Shown: positions 11,939-24,973 of the stretch, piece after piece
Layout: every line of letters starts with the position of its first letter
How positions within the stretch are numbered: position 1 is the stretch's first letter
Origin: Dirofilaria immitis
Lineage: Eukaryota; Nematoda; Chromadorea; Rhabditida; Onchocercidae
Direction: 5' to 3'
DNA length: 64,000 bases
NCBI GenBank assembly: GCA_024305405.1
Contig: JAKNDB010000086.1
Coordinates: 929,001 to 993,000 of the forward strand
Made by a program: the position numbers and the translations under genes
Notes under the pieces: model-generated
Seen by the model: only the letters and a program-made list of their open reading frames with translations
Database searches by the model: none
What the model was told of the DNA's origin: nothing

Positions 11939-14900
11939 TCAAACTCGTAAATCATTTACTGTGCTTATCTTTCCATTTTGAAAAAGAAGTATTTGAGTTG
12001 GCGGAGACCAGCGCGACATTTCCCATACAGACATTGGCTGAAATACCATTTAATATTGGAAAAAACTTAATATTTGAAACAACTGTACTTCTGAAAATAA
12101 TAAACAATTTTAACTTGCCTCCTCTTCCCACGCTTGATATTTATTAATCAATTCTCGTAATGACTGTACTAGATCGTGGTTCGCAAATTCTACCATATTT
12201 GAACTAAGAAAAAGAGAGATCATTAAAAATGAAAAATTTTCAAAAAGATACATAAAACTATGTTTCGCTTGTTTCATCAGAAGAATATGATTCCAAATCA
12301 AAACTACTAAAAACAAAACGTACTTTTTTGGATCAAGAAGTCTGAAGTCTTTAATTCTTTGACAAATGATTTTGTTCAAATGCTCATCGAATAATGGTAT
12401 ACCAAAAACACAGTCAAGTACTGTATAATCTTCATACGTTTCGTCGTCTCGCAAACGGACTCGAAGGCTCGTAATTTTCCTACAAATTCGAGATTTAATA
12501 AATTTTAAAACCAGCTTACTGGCTCAAGTATTGCTTATTTGATGCCAAATAGACATTTACAGTCACAGATGTATCCACTAAAAAGCATTATTAACAGATG
12601 CAATGAAAGGTTATATATATAATTACTAGAAAAAAATGAATGGAATCAATGGCTTTTATTAGCTTTTTAATTATGGCTCCTCTGCTAAAAATTCCATTGT
12701 AGCTGAGAATCCAAAATTACAGTACCTTAAAATATATGACAGAACATCAATAAGAACTTATTTTTGAAGATCAAAGAAAAAAATTAAGACCTTGGATCTT
12801 TGCTGACCGTTGTGCTATTACTTTTTTATTCTTTTGCGACTGTTTTTCCCATTCAGCAGATTTCTTTCTGCACAACAACGTCAAATAACCACATAACGAA
12901 TTTAGTCCTAACTTTTCTCGAAGTTTTAACACTGAAGGGTGTGAAGAGAAATGACCTTAAAAAAATTTAAAAAAAAACTGCTGTGAACATAGAACTTCTT
13001 GTTTTAAATAAAAAATAGTAGGAAAATTTCATACAAGAGAAATAATGAGTTATTTAAAGCTAGAAAATATAAAAATCACCATCTATTAAGCTGGACTCAG
13101 TAAACGGAAACGGGACACTTACAATTTCCGAGTCATCAGTCACAAGACTATATTCCTGAAAGTATTTATTTCCAAACAATGTACAGAGATTTGAATATAA
13201 TAAAAATTTCAAATCACGATTTGAATAAGAGCCTTTAATTTTCTTCTATTGATAACACAGAGACAAAATTAATGGTTCTTTTTGAATAATGCGCAATTGT
13301 AATATTTTAAGATTACCGGTTTTCGAAATATCACAAAAGTAACATCGCAAAATTGCGAAAAACTGAGAAAATTAAAAAGAAAAATTAGTAGCATATAAAA
13401 AAGTTGGCTAAAACTTTCAATGTCTTTGATATCTTTCAGTCTTCAAGCTGAAAACAATGTTAGTAAAAATGTGTACTTGTGCAAATATTGCATGCATTTG
13501 AAGCATGTCATTCAGTTGGATTAAACAATTATCCACTGGAACGATAACAGGTTCATGCGAAGCAGTAGTGATTAGTAAATGCTTGCATCGACGTAGAGCA
13601 GAAGGAATAACTGGTACGCGTGAACCTTTGGGAATATACAGTGAAACTGGTCCATCGCCTAAGATACAATACAAAAACAACCGAAACCATGACGAAACAA
13701 CCTGCAACTATGGTTATTATGAAAAAATTTCTGATGAGATGGCAGACTATATATATATTTCTCTCACCAAAGAAAAAGATTTTTTTGCCAGTTATTAATA
13801 AATATTCCCTTAATTATAATTACTTGAGTTCTGAATGTTGATAAAAATCCAGTTAAAATTAACGTACTTCTGGAATAACGGTTCCCAAATGAGGAACAGA
13901 TGGCACTGATAATGGACATGCTTCCCGCTTAATGGAGCCATCGAAACCAAACATCTTAATTTCAAGTTTAGAAAATAAGAAAAATTAATTTAATAATTGT
14001 GAATTCATTTTCGAATCATTAAATAAATTTAGAAAAATATTTCTTGAATTACATATATTTATTTTGCGTAAATTTTTAACCTATATGTCTTGTTGATGAG
14101 GCGCAGACGTGTGGGCTGATCCAACGATAACAAACTTTCACCCCTAATTAAATCCAATTCAGAGCTACTTCGCAATGCAATGATAGTTAGTAACAATGTT
14201 TGAGCATGTTCTGAATATCTTTGTGCCTCACCTTCCATAAACAGCTTCACCTGAACAGGTAATGACATTAACAAAAAGGATAAATCATACTTCATGTTGT
14301 CCAACAATCATCCATCTGTTATTACGATCATGAAAAATAAGTAACAAATTTTATTTTTAAATATTGGAAAGATCAAATCGAAAAGAGCACTAACATTCTG
14401 CAATTCTTCAACGAAACTATCCAACGATTCATCGCTCAATTTTCCCACTTCAAATAGCGTAACTGCATGATTTTTAAACTCTACAATGAAAAAATATTCA
14501 AAACAAAAATCTTAAGCGATGAAAAACAACTAATAAAACTTTGAACATCAATGCAACACTTGATTTGTTAGAAATATTCGCAAGTTCGTATTCAGCCTTA
14601 GTTTGAGTTTGATTGCATTTCTTTTTTAAAAAGAAACTTACAACTGATAAATTCCCATCATGAGAAAAGCAGTTAATGATGAATCAAAGAGGAATGCGAT
14701 TCGTTTCGCAGCCTCGTTTCCACTGCTAGGAGTAGGAGTTGTTAGCGATAACGACTGAAAGAATGTAACTTCGCATAAGTAAAGTAGACAAGATATTGAA
14801 ATTTTGAATCTAATTTGCGGGTTGGACCACTAAAAATATACTAGTACCGTGAATGATGCTGTAAGTGCATCGTGATTAGTGATTAATCCATCTGTACCGG

Positions 14901-17786
14901 GTTCATTTTCGTCATCTTCATCTGCACCGCTTGGAGAAACCCATGCGGTGGAAAAATCTGAGAGATCCGCTGTGATTGCTGCAGTCGAATCTTCATCCAT
15001 TCTATTAAAAGTTAAAAGCGAATAGTACATTTTAAATTATACAAAAAGCAAAAAAATCAAAAAAACTAAAAAGCAAAAAAGTCAAAAAATATAAAAATAC
15101 AAAATGAGAAAATTAAAACTCGTGAATCTACAGAAAATCTGGTTGAAAAACACTGGTGAGTCCTTGTTATCATGAAGATAAATGCTATGTATATTACTTT
15201 GTGGTCCAATCACATTAAGTGAGCAACGAACAATGCAGAGATTTTATAATACAAAAAAAGCAAAATCTGATATGTGAAACAATGATTGTTACCAAATCAT
15301 GGATGTAACACTTGTCGAAAACTTAGTAACAAGTGAACATTAGACACAGGACAACTAGAATGAAGAGTTAGTGAAAGTGTACTCGTCTTAGTTTACCATA
15401 TTTCATTCTCAAAGCTTAAATTATTTTGAAAATTATATACTCACTCTGGAATGATCATATGACTTGCCCATGTTACATGCAATGCGAGATTTTCTAGTCC
15501 AGTAATACGCTTCTTCGCGAAGCCTAGTCGGCAAAAGACAGAGATAGCATTTTTTACCAATTGCAAATCGATATTCAGAGTTTCCGACAGCTAAAATTAT
15601 TAAAAGTGGTAAAAATTATTGAAAAAAATTCACCCAATTGGCAAGGAAAAAAATCTTGGATAAATCCCACTAAATTTCTGTAAAGTGTAAATGTACGACA
15701 ATTTTGAATACTTAAACTTGAGCAGAAAAAAATCCAAAAAATTGAGAATTTACCTCCCGCACAGTTGTTTGCTCGTCAATGGCTACAAATATCTGATAGA
15801 GCAAATTTTCAAAATAATCTCCTAGAACTCGATTCATAACAAAACCATCCAAAGTTGGTACTGTAGGAAAAACGATATAAAATATGTATTAATTATTCCT
15901 ATTAAATAATAATCCATATTACTTCCGAATGTTTTAAGTAGATTTGGCAATTCACTATCGATTATTGGTTAGTTAATGAAGTAATTTTCTAAACATATAG
16001 AAACAACTAAGTAATTTCAAATGAAAAAGAAAAAAGAAACAAAAAAATAAAAGATAATAAAAGACAACTCTACCAAAATTTTAAGCCATTATTGCATTTA
16101 AAACGAAAAATCTAGAAAAGAACCTCTTATTTACTCTTCGAATAGTGCTAAATGCTTGTCACTATTATTGTTTATTACTACTTTGACCATAACGGCAGAT
16201 TAAATCTAAATGTTTTCTCTTATTAATTAATTTCAAATCAATATGTAAAAAATCACTATTGCTGTTTCGTCCGATAACTAATTAATAAAGAGCAAAATAC
16301 AGAAACAATTAATACCATAAATGTAATCGTCATCGTTGACTGGAACCTCTAAATAAGCTAAGCCACGATTATAAAGTTTTTGGACTAGCTTTGCATCAAG
16401 AGTGCCAACTAATTGAGCACCTTCATCGATAAGCATATCTAATAAATCTTTTTCATCTCTGTTCAGCAACTGTAATAATTTCAATTTTTCACCAAATAAA
16501 GTTTCTAGATTCTTAAACAGGCAAATTATTATCAACTAAGCAACGCTATAAAAACAAGTTATTTGCAAGATATAAAATTATTATGGATGTTAATTCTATT
16601 GTAGAATGAAAATAAGAAGACATGAAATCCAAAAAGACTACATGAATTAGCCTTATGTGAAGAAAAACTAAGCTGTTAAAAAGGGAAGCAAAAGAAATTG
16701 AGCAGTTAAACTACTAGATGAATAATTTCCAAATAAAGTCTTGACTCATACAACTCTGAATGATTAAATGAAAAGCAAAACTTACTTTAACGTCGCTTTC
16801 CAGAATACTGCCCGGGGCGATCAACCACCAAGGTTCAATGTTGATTGCAATAGGTTTTGTTGGTAATAATTCACGCAACGATTTAGTCTTTCGAAATATT
16901 TTTCGATTACAACGGTTTTGGTTCATCAGCTCGATGTACTGATTCCTGCCAATTCCCAACAGTCTCATTGCATCAGCAGCCGTAAAATTCGGCAATGAGT
17001 CATAACTTTTTCGGCATTCATAAGATTCTAAAAACTATTTCTCCAATACCAGCAATATTTGAAAAATCTTCAAGCTAAATTGAAAAATTATTCGTCGGCA
17101 TGCACAGAAACTAGCAACAATAAAATGAGATTGCTATAGAGTACTTTGATGAGAATAATATTTGTTAATTTACAAGGAAATTAATGCTGAGAACAAAAGC
17201 ATATAAAACTTTTTTTTCTCGAAAATATTACCGCCATAATGTCGATATAATAACTAAATGGTGTCATTCGTAGTTCGCGTACAACGATATTTGATAAATG
17301 GTACGGATAAAGCATAAGATGAGTTTCGCTGTATTTCAGAAGAATATCATAGTAAGTTTCCTCATTTTTTTACATATTTCACTAAAATATCCATACATGA
17401 AAATCGAAAAGCATCAAACGAAAAACCATCCTTCCGTCCCAAAAATAAGAGTGGCTGAATTTACAGGACTGTTTTGGAATTAGGAAAAGCAGCAACCAAG
17501 CAGTAGTTAAACAGAAAAATTTAAACAAATTATGAGTTTTGAATAATTAGACTAAAACATAAATGGACATGTGGGAAATCTTGAAAACCAATCTCGATTA
17601 ATATTACAAGCAGAAGAGAAATATACCTATGTTACCCTTATATCTCAATTGATTTTTGATTGAATATTCGAGTACGAGCTTATCATATTCTCTCTGTGAA
17701 TTGCCCAAAACAATTCGAATTTCCTGGGGCAGTTTTGACCAAACAATATTTTGCCTGATGTACTGATCCACATCCTTATCCGTCAT
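11939..17786 (-). CDS. FAM91A1: FAM91A1 homologue (Golgi/endosome tethering partner)
   Basis: Sixteen minus-strand exons: 17786-17627, 17381-17232, 17027-16786, 16504-16316, 15860-15754, 15590-15445, 15001-14848, 14754-14645, 14480-14395, 14250-14081, 13954-13868, 13701-13477, 13155-13123, 12479-12324, 12203-12119 and 12037-11939. The product is colinear with animal FAM91A1 throughout: start [20 protein letters not shown], then [74 protein letters not shown] and a terminal [13 protein letters not shown]91A1 binds TBC1D23 and the WDR11 complex in endosome-to-Golgi capture. A CTGTAG acceptor lies just upstream of the ATG. The last intron uses a GC donor (GAG|GCAAGT). Five exons carry out-of-frame homopolymers (17365-17371, 17007-17011, 14654-14656, 14471-14475, 13924-13926), read as assembly errors. 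The exon 3/4 phase (16786/16504) is one base off as well. Confidence 0.92.
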
Positions 17787-18382
17787 ACAGTCTACAAAAC
17801 TTAATGTGTTTTTTTCTACTACTAAATCTTTCTATGATGAACAACGAGAGAATTGACATTCGACAAATTTAATTTCGTTTATATTATTTCGTACAATAAA
17901 CCAAACTAAAATGAAATCGATTTTTTAGATTATTTCAATTCACAACAGCACCAGGAAATAATAAAGCAAAATTCAGTAGAATTCTGTTTATTACAGCGCA
18001 TCAAACAATGAAATCATTGAAATATCCAAAATCGTTTATTTCCAACAACAACACATTAAAATTCATTCTCAACAGCTCTTTGAATCATAAAATAATGATT
18101 TTAAATAAATACATTTAAAATAAATTCCAGATATTATTCTTCATTCCAGTGACCAGTTCCTAATAGAACAGAGAAGATTCCATCAAAAAATAATACATAT
18201 TGATTAAAAAATATGCAAGAATTGCCACTTAACGTCAAAACTCAAAAAATTCATTATGATCAAAACAATAATTCAAAAACCCAATTGTAAAGAGCACCGA
18301 AACATTGAAATCGTTAGAAACAGTTCCAGATTCAGCTATTATAAAATTTAGTTTATATAATACAGTAAAAACAACGAATATC
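17787..18382. other. Spacer between the BTB/zinc-finger gene and FAM91A1
   Basis: About 600 bases of A+T-rich DNA between two genes on the same (minus) strand: 5' flank of FAM91A1 and 3' flank of the zinc-finger gene. No further gene seen. The spacing is too wide to argue strongly for a nematode operon. Confidence 0.6.
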
Positions 18383-21300
18383 TTAGGTACTCAACTTTTC
18401 AAAAGTGATTACCGGTTCAAAATTATGCGCCCGATGGCAATGCAGGACAAAACGATCTTTTCGCCAGAATTTGGCTCTGCAAAATTCTTCCGGACATTCG
18501 AATGGTTTTAGTTTCAGATGCTCTCTAAATACATGCGCATCCATATTTTTCTTATCTGCATATGCAGTTCCACATTTTTACAGGCATATGGTTTTTCGCC
18601 TATAAATCAGTGGAATTAAAGGATAAAATTAAAGAGCCTTCATTGTAAATCTGTATCAAAACTGAATTATTCCCATCGACGGTGAATACAAATCGAAATT
18701 ATTTCAAACAATAAGTAAATCGTAATAAATCAGTTAAAAAATAAAAAAAACCTGTATGAGCTCGAATATGTCTAACAAGATTGCTCTGAACTTTAAAAGC
18801 CTGATTGCAATAACGACATTTGTATGGAGTTTCCAGAGTATGTATACATCTGATATGTTTTTCAACCGCACTCTTCTCCTTTGTCCGATGATCACAAAAT
18901 GGGCACTTGAAAGGTTTTTCCATCATTACCTGAAACTCAATTAAAGTTCAGCAATTAAGGAATTTTGTTTCATAACATATGAATAAAGACCAAAATTATC
19001 TACTGCTGAACAATGGTGAGGTCATATGACAACTTTAGCATAAGAATTTATTGAGAGAAGTGAAAATAAAATTAATTTCACTCAAGCAAAATGTATAATT
19101 ATAATATTAACAATAAAACATTCTTAATTATTTTGAATCATCATAATTTATAAGGAGAGATACATAAAAAGAATAAGAAGTACAAACCTCCTGATCACCG
19201 ACTAATAAAGGCACAGTAATATCTTTAGGTGCAATAATCTCGGGCAAACCATAACCAAAACTATCCAATAAATGACGCTTTCTGACAGGTGGAATATAGG
19301 ACATTGTCACTGCAGAGACAGCTTCAAAATCATCATTTTGTATAGCATCATAACTAGTTGATGCTTTCTCCATGTCTAAAATCAAGTTTGCTTGTTAATG
19401 TCCACTTTCGATTATAAAAACTTGTTAATGTTCACTTTCGATTATGAAAACTAAGTGTTTAATTACGAATTAAACCAAACAGACATGAATTTGCTCTCAG
19501 AATTATACCGTGCTGACAATATATCATTTTAATGCAGCTTAAGCAACAGATCCTGGCACAATACATTAACATATGCTAGAAATATGCTTACGAGAGAGCT
19601 TTATACTTTTTTCAACTGCAACATCAATCGTTTATGTCCATATGTGCCACCCTTACGACCACGACTCGGTCCAGCAACAAATTTTTCATAAATACACATG
19701 TAATCATTTGCTGCTCTTGCAACGATCATCCCGCTTTGCTTTATATCATTTTCTGCCATCTGTATTTCATCTAAACAAATTTGTCATATCTAATCGTCTT
19801 TGCTGAGATTAATATTTCAAACAGTTGTTTTTCAATCTTAATATAAAAACAGCGAAGAAATTCGCAAAAATTCTCTAATAATCTGTAAGAAAATTATACG
19901 ATGACAGTCATAAATAAAATCATTTTCTCCATAGAAATCATCTTAAAAAAGAACGACTGTTTTTAAAGCAACTGATACAGATTTAACTCATTTATACCTC
20001 TGTCTGCACAGTCAAAAGCATCTTCCATAAGATCTTCAGCACTAGTTTCTGCCGGATTATTATCATCATCTTCGAAATTTGAACCGTTTAGAACAGAAAT
20101 ACCAGATTCATTTTTAACGAAATTTTTATTGCCTATGAGATCCGAAAATTCATAAATTGTGTTTGTCAGCAGCGTTTCATCATGATCATCTAAAATCTAT
20201 TTCATTTCGATATCTTGGGCAAGATATTTCTCTAAATAATGAAAACTTTCAATTTTTAAAAGCATTCTGAAAAATTTTGTCGATTTTTATCGATTAACCA
20301 AATACATAATACAATACCAGTATAGTATGAACGATGTGATTCGGAAGAGATTAATTCTTTATCGATAACATCAACCAATCTAGCCACACCCAAAGTAACA
20401 GCCGCTTGTCGTAATGTCTTATGACGCCTCGATGTCGATTGAACTGATCCGTTGTATAGGAAATCGACTATATTCATCAAATCCATACTAAAACAAACAA
20501 AAAATTGAAAAGTACAAACGTAAAAGATATTTAATAATACATCATTCAAAAAAAAGAATTTCAATAATACATGATTCAATAATACATAACAAAAATGGAA
20601 ACCGCTAATAGTAACCGTATCTTCAAAACTTCTTTTCCAGGTAATAAATGTAGCTAAATTTTTCTGGGTGACAAATTTGTCATACCTACTCACACCCGTA
20701 ATTTGAGAATCGATATCAATAGTAACAATAGCATTTTTCTCGGTACATGCAAGTGCATTTTCAAAATGAGTACTGAATGCACAAAGCATCAAACGATGAC
20801 ATCGAAGAATCATTCTGTTCTAAAAATAAGTAAGATATCAATTATCCAAGCTTTACAAAGTTTGATTATAAAAGAGTATTATTGAAGAAAGTTTATAACT
20901 TACTTTAAACTGTGTAAATAAAATTATTTTAGCGATAACCCTTTTGCACGTTGTCTTGCTCATCGTTTCAATGGAAAAAGTCTCCAAACCACTGACGTAA
21001 TATTCACAGTTTATATATTAGAAAAAATTCTAAAACTATAAGATACGGTATAAAATATTTGCAATATAAAAATGTTAACCTCACTACTCACAAAGCAATC
21101 GATAAATTTTTCCTGAGTTTTGAAACGATGGATTGCTTGTAACAACTCCTGTGCATGATTTGAATTTTCTAAATCTATATTCGGATAAATCCGAGCTTCT
21201 TCACTTTCTAATAGTCTAACTAGGGAATCACAACCAAGAGCATTTGCAACAGAAAGTGTTCTCCTTTGAAATCGATTGCTGCAACGTCCAGTATACATAT

Positions 21301-21647
21301 ATCTTATCACTGTCTTAAGATCATCCATTTCAACACCTAAAATGTAAATTTACTATTAGTAAAGTTACCAAATAATATGTAAATCACGGCTAAAAGCATT
21401 ATACTGATTTTTCAAAACGGTTCTACGATAATTTTATAACAAATATGTTAATCGGGAAAACAATTAACATGGGAAACAACAACATACCTGTAACTTTTGG
21501 ATCAATGTTTAAGGTTATAACTGCAGAATTTTGAACACTAGAGAGAGCTGCATCCAAATGTCTGCTATAAGCGGCTAAAACAAGACGATGAGCTGATGCT
21601 GCATAATCGCCGCCATTTTGAACAATAACATCCAAAAAATGACTTGT
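18383..21647 (-). CDS. Double-BTB, four C2H2 zinc-finger protein (ZBTB-like regulator)
   Basis: Nine minus-strand exons are supported: 21647-21488, 21336-21080, 20819-20686, 20487-20318, 20189-19998, 19770-19607, 19375-19188, 18929-18752 and 18599-18383; the first coding exon lies upstream and was not fixed. The first two encode a BTB domain (HFLDVIVQNGGDYAASAHRL, then MDDLKTVIRYMYTGRC). A second follows (KFIDCFVSSE joined to NRMILRCHRLMLCAFSTHFE, then MDLMNIVDFLYNGSVQSTSR). An acidic linker leads to four fingers: CPFCDHRTKEKSAVEKH, CRYCNQAFKVQSNLVRH, a C-X2-C finger and a final C-X4-C finger (CPEEFCRAKFWRKDRF), then a short tail. BTB domains dimerise and C2H2 fingers usually bind DNA, so a transcription regulator is likely. 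Finger 3 is broken by a five-A run at 18575-18579, and the 19607/19375 junction is one base short after a six-A run. Confidence 0.85.
19391..19450. repeat. 30-bp tandem duplication in an intron
   Basis: Two adjacent 30-base copies (19391-19420, 19421-19450) starting CTTGTTAATGTYCACTTTCG differ at two positions. They sit in the intron before the exon that precedes the first zinc fingers of the double-BTB gene. Confidence 0.85.
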
Positions 21648-23250
21648 CTGTAAAAAAAGGACACAATGTCTATTTCTCAATGACGTAAAAATATCAACAA
21701 AAACCAAAGTGACCTAAACAGCATATATTTCTAAGATCCATGCTTTTGATGTTACCAAAGGTTCCCCATTCTAAACTAGCTTCATTAACTATCATTACCA
21801 TATTCTTCACAAAATATTTAACCAAAAACGTTTGACAAGAATTTTATGATTTCTGCAGCAACAAACAAAATAATAATATTTTTAATAAATTGTTTATTGA
21901 AAGTTAAAATTTCGAAAAAATAAGTTGGTAAAACAAACATTATGCAAGTGCTGCATGTAGAGGAATAGCGTATCGCAGTGAGATTGTATCCGTAAAAACG
22001 GTACATCTTCCAAACTGTTCAAGACCCTTGATCTTTCCATTATCCATTAAGAGTGTTTGTCTCTTATCTACAATAATATTATGCATAGTTCCAATGCTCG
22101 TCATTAATTACTAATAAAGAATTACTGCTTGAGAGATCATGCTTCGGAACATTTCACGAGATTTGGAGTTACCTTGGTTTCAAAATCTACACCCTCAAGA
22201 AAGACAGAAAAGATAAGTAGAAATGAGCGATAATCAAAATTATGTATACATTAATTTTCAATATATTAGAGAGTATATTAAAGAGAAAGTACTCAGAGTA
22301 TAATACCCCGGATACAAAGGTATGTAGGATGAAAATGATACTAAAATATGCATGTGCTTAATTTGTTGAAATAACAATGAATACTCCATTATATTCCTCT
22401 GCGGAAAATATGCATTCCAAAACTACACATTTTTAAGCTGTTAGAATGAAAAATCGGGAAGATGGTTCAATCAAATCCCACTCTGTAGTGATACTCATGT
22501 TTTAAACGTAAACTGCAGAGTTACTGGAAATCTGAAATTAATATAAATAAGAAGTGGCAGATCTAATTAGTTACTACTTGTACTTGAAAATTTCTAATTT
22601 TTCATAATCATAATAAGTTCACTTGTGCTATAACACATAAATAATCCGCCAGCTATTTCATTTACTTCACTTTATTATTTTGTGTACATGAAAAGTTATA
22701 ACACTAACAACGAGCAACACGGTACGATGGCAAATATATGATCAGTGATGATACAATAACATGCGGGACGTAGAGCTACTAATCAAAAATTATAGCAATT
22801 AAATTGGAGATTCTCCAGTGTATTTCCAAATATTTACATATTTTTCTAACAGTTGGTACAAACTGACAAGTTACATCGACATAAGTCATAAGAATCAACA
22901 ATGAAAAATTACACAGTATTTTGAAAATGGTAAGGCAAAGCAAATGTATATAAAAATAAGGAATTAGATATTGTAAGGAGCATATATCACTGATGTGGCA
23001 ATAGTGCAAGATGTAAGATACTACAAACTGGGACCCTTCTAGAGAATATTAGCTATCTAGCTATCCAGCCGCTGCTACTTATCACTATTTGAATAACTAT
23101 TTTAAAATATTTCAAATACTAACACAAATCGATAATCGAAACTGCTATAATAATCAGGTAAAAGAAGATATATGTAACTCAGTGAAGATGCAGGCGTTAT
23201 TAAACAACACTATTATGAGATCGCTAAAAACTATTTCCAACAATAATCTA
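21648..23250. other. Upstream region of the double-BTB gene and 3' flank of the PRELI gene
   Basis: The missing first exon of the double-BTB gene should lie near 21720-21790 (minus), where an ATG-led open stretch (MVMIVNEASLEWGTFG) ends close to possible donors, but its phase does not fit cleanly. The rest, to 23250, shows no recognisable gene. Confidence 0.4.
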
Positions 23251-24973
23251 TCAATTTCTGCTAAGAAAAAAACTTGGTTGCTGCGTTGCTGGATGCAGTG
23301 AACTGAGAACAAACGTTGGATCTGAGAATCCTTGTGATGAAGATTTCTCAGCATTTGAAACAGATCTAGACGAGCTGTTAAACTGATCAATTACCCATTC
23401 CAATCCTTTCCGACCCTTGAATGATTAGTTATTATTGGCTGATTTTTTTCTACTGCTTTTAGAAATATTGTTCAACTGCATCCTTAAATCGTTAAGATAA
23501 AAATATAGGAGGTTTCTAGTGTAGTGAAGTTAAACATAAGAATTATCCAAATTATCCAGCGACACTGCTAGTAATGTTGATCTAGAACTTTTTTCAATTG
23601 TAATCATTATTAATCCTCTTCTTTTCATTCTAAATCTTAATGATAAACTAAATTACTGTTTTATCTACCAGAAGAACATTAAGATAAATCAATTTTCTAC
23701 TCTAGAAAAAGTTCTTAGTAAAAATTAAGAATTCCTACCACAGCATATTTAGGTTCAAAAAATCCAGTTTTTTGTTAACTACGAACTCCCCGCCAAAAAG
23801 AGCAAACTAATAAATGAATTAACTTCTAAATTTATCTTAATGACAAAAATTCATTCTACATGGTCAAAAAAAGGAAGAAGACGAAAATCCAAAACATTAA
23901 GAATTAAGATATTATCTACTTAAAAATTTTGCAGTCCGTGACACCAACTTATCAAATTTTCGTAGCTATTCCCAGTATTCATTAACAAAAAATAAATATG
24001 AGTTTCAATAGTAAAATATATCACCTTCTCTGCATTTGTTTCATATATATTCAGAAACATTTTTTCGCAGTAATCTGCAAATGCTGGCAAATCAACCTTG
24101 ACAGTAGCTTCTTGTTGTAATATCGTCCTGCAATTATCCTAATAACTTTCACCACTTCATATAGGCTAAAATTAAATAATATTGATTCAGAAAAGAGCAA
24201 AAACTGGATACTGGACAACAGAAAAAATACCTATCCTGATTGTAAGGATCTGGTTTGTATAACAATCGTTCATCAACACGTAAAAACGTCCTGCATTCAT
24301 CTGAGATTTTTTTATTTTAATTATTAAAATGTACCACATAATTTTCATATAATTTATGACTAAAAATGATCAACAACATATGCATACAAGACTGCCACTT
24401 GTACATCTTTCGAAATTGTAAATGAAATGAGGCGGAGAAAATAAACTGTAAAGCAAACAAAGTTACCATTTTAGCAAACCAATTTGTCAAAAGAAAATGA
24501 TTTGTAAAGATCAAATTGAAATCTGGATAAACGACTTACATTTCTTGTGATTAAAGTCATTTCCTTCTTTGTTGGATTAATTTCGGTTACTTCATAAGAA
24601 TACTGAGTTCCAGAAAACCCGTCAACTAATAAATTGGTAGCATGAAAACATGATGAAGATTCAGTGAATTGTCAGGTAGAAGAACAGTTAAAATCAATTC
24701 AATTTTTGTTTAAAAATGGAATGACAAACCAGAACTAAAGGCAGGTATTTTCAACCGAAAAATTTGTGCAAGAGAGGATAAAAATCATTCAATTAAATTC
24801 TTACCTTTGTTACCCAAGCAGGTATTGGAAAATGGCTTTGAATAATACGTTCAGACCGTAATGAACCATCAATAAGCGAATGCTGTCTGAGAACATCGAT
24901 CCCACTAATAGCGCAATTCATTGGATTCGGATATTTGCGCCATGCTGCATGTGCTACAGTATCCCAAGGATGG
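23251..24973 (-). CDS. PRELI/Slowmo (PRELID3-like) mitochondrial lipid-transfer protein, first exon missing
   Basis: Five minus-strand exons: 24973-24805, 24625-24540, 24300-24231, 24127-24025 and 23415-23251. They encode in order HPWDTVAHAAWRKYPNPMN, TGFSGTQYSYEVTEINPTKK, FLRVDERLLYKPDP, QQEATVKVDLPAFADYCEKM and GRKGLEWVIDQFNSSSRS, followed by a Ser-rich tail. This is the PRELI/MSF1 fold, closest to the Slowmo/PRELID3 branch, which carries phosphatidylserine between mitochondrial membranes with a TRIAP1-like partner. The first exon, expected to encode about eleven residues of the type MKIWxSEHxF and to end in phase 2, was not found upstream. The junction of 24540 and 24300 is one base out of phase, probably another run-length error. 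Family assignment is secure; the exact paralogue is inferred. Confidence 0.87.

Noticed and set aside
13505..13841. Overlapping plus-strand open frames
   Set aside because: They lie opposite a well-supported FAM91A1 exon (13701-13477) and are shadows of it.
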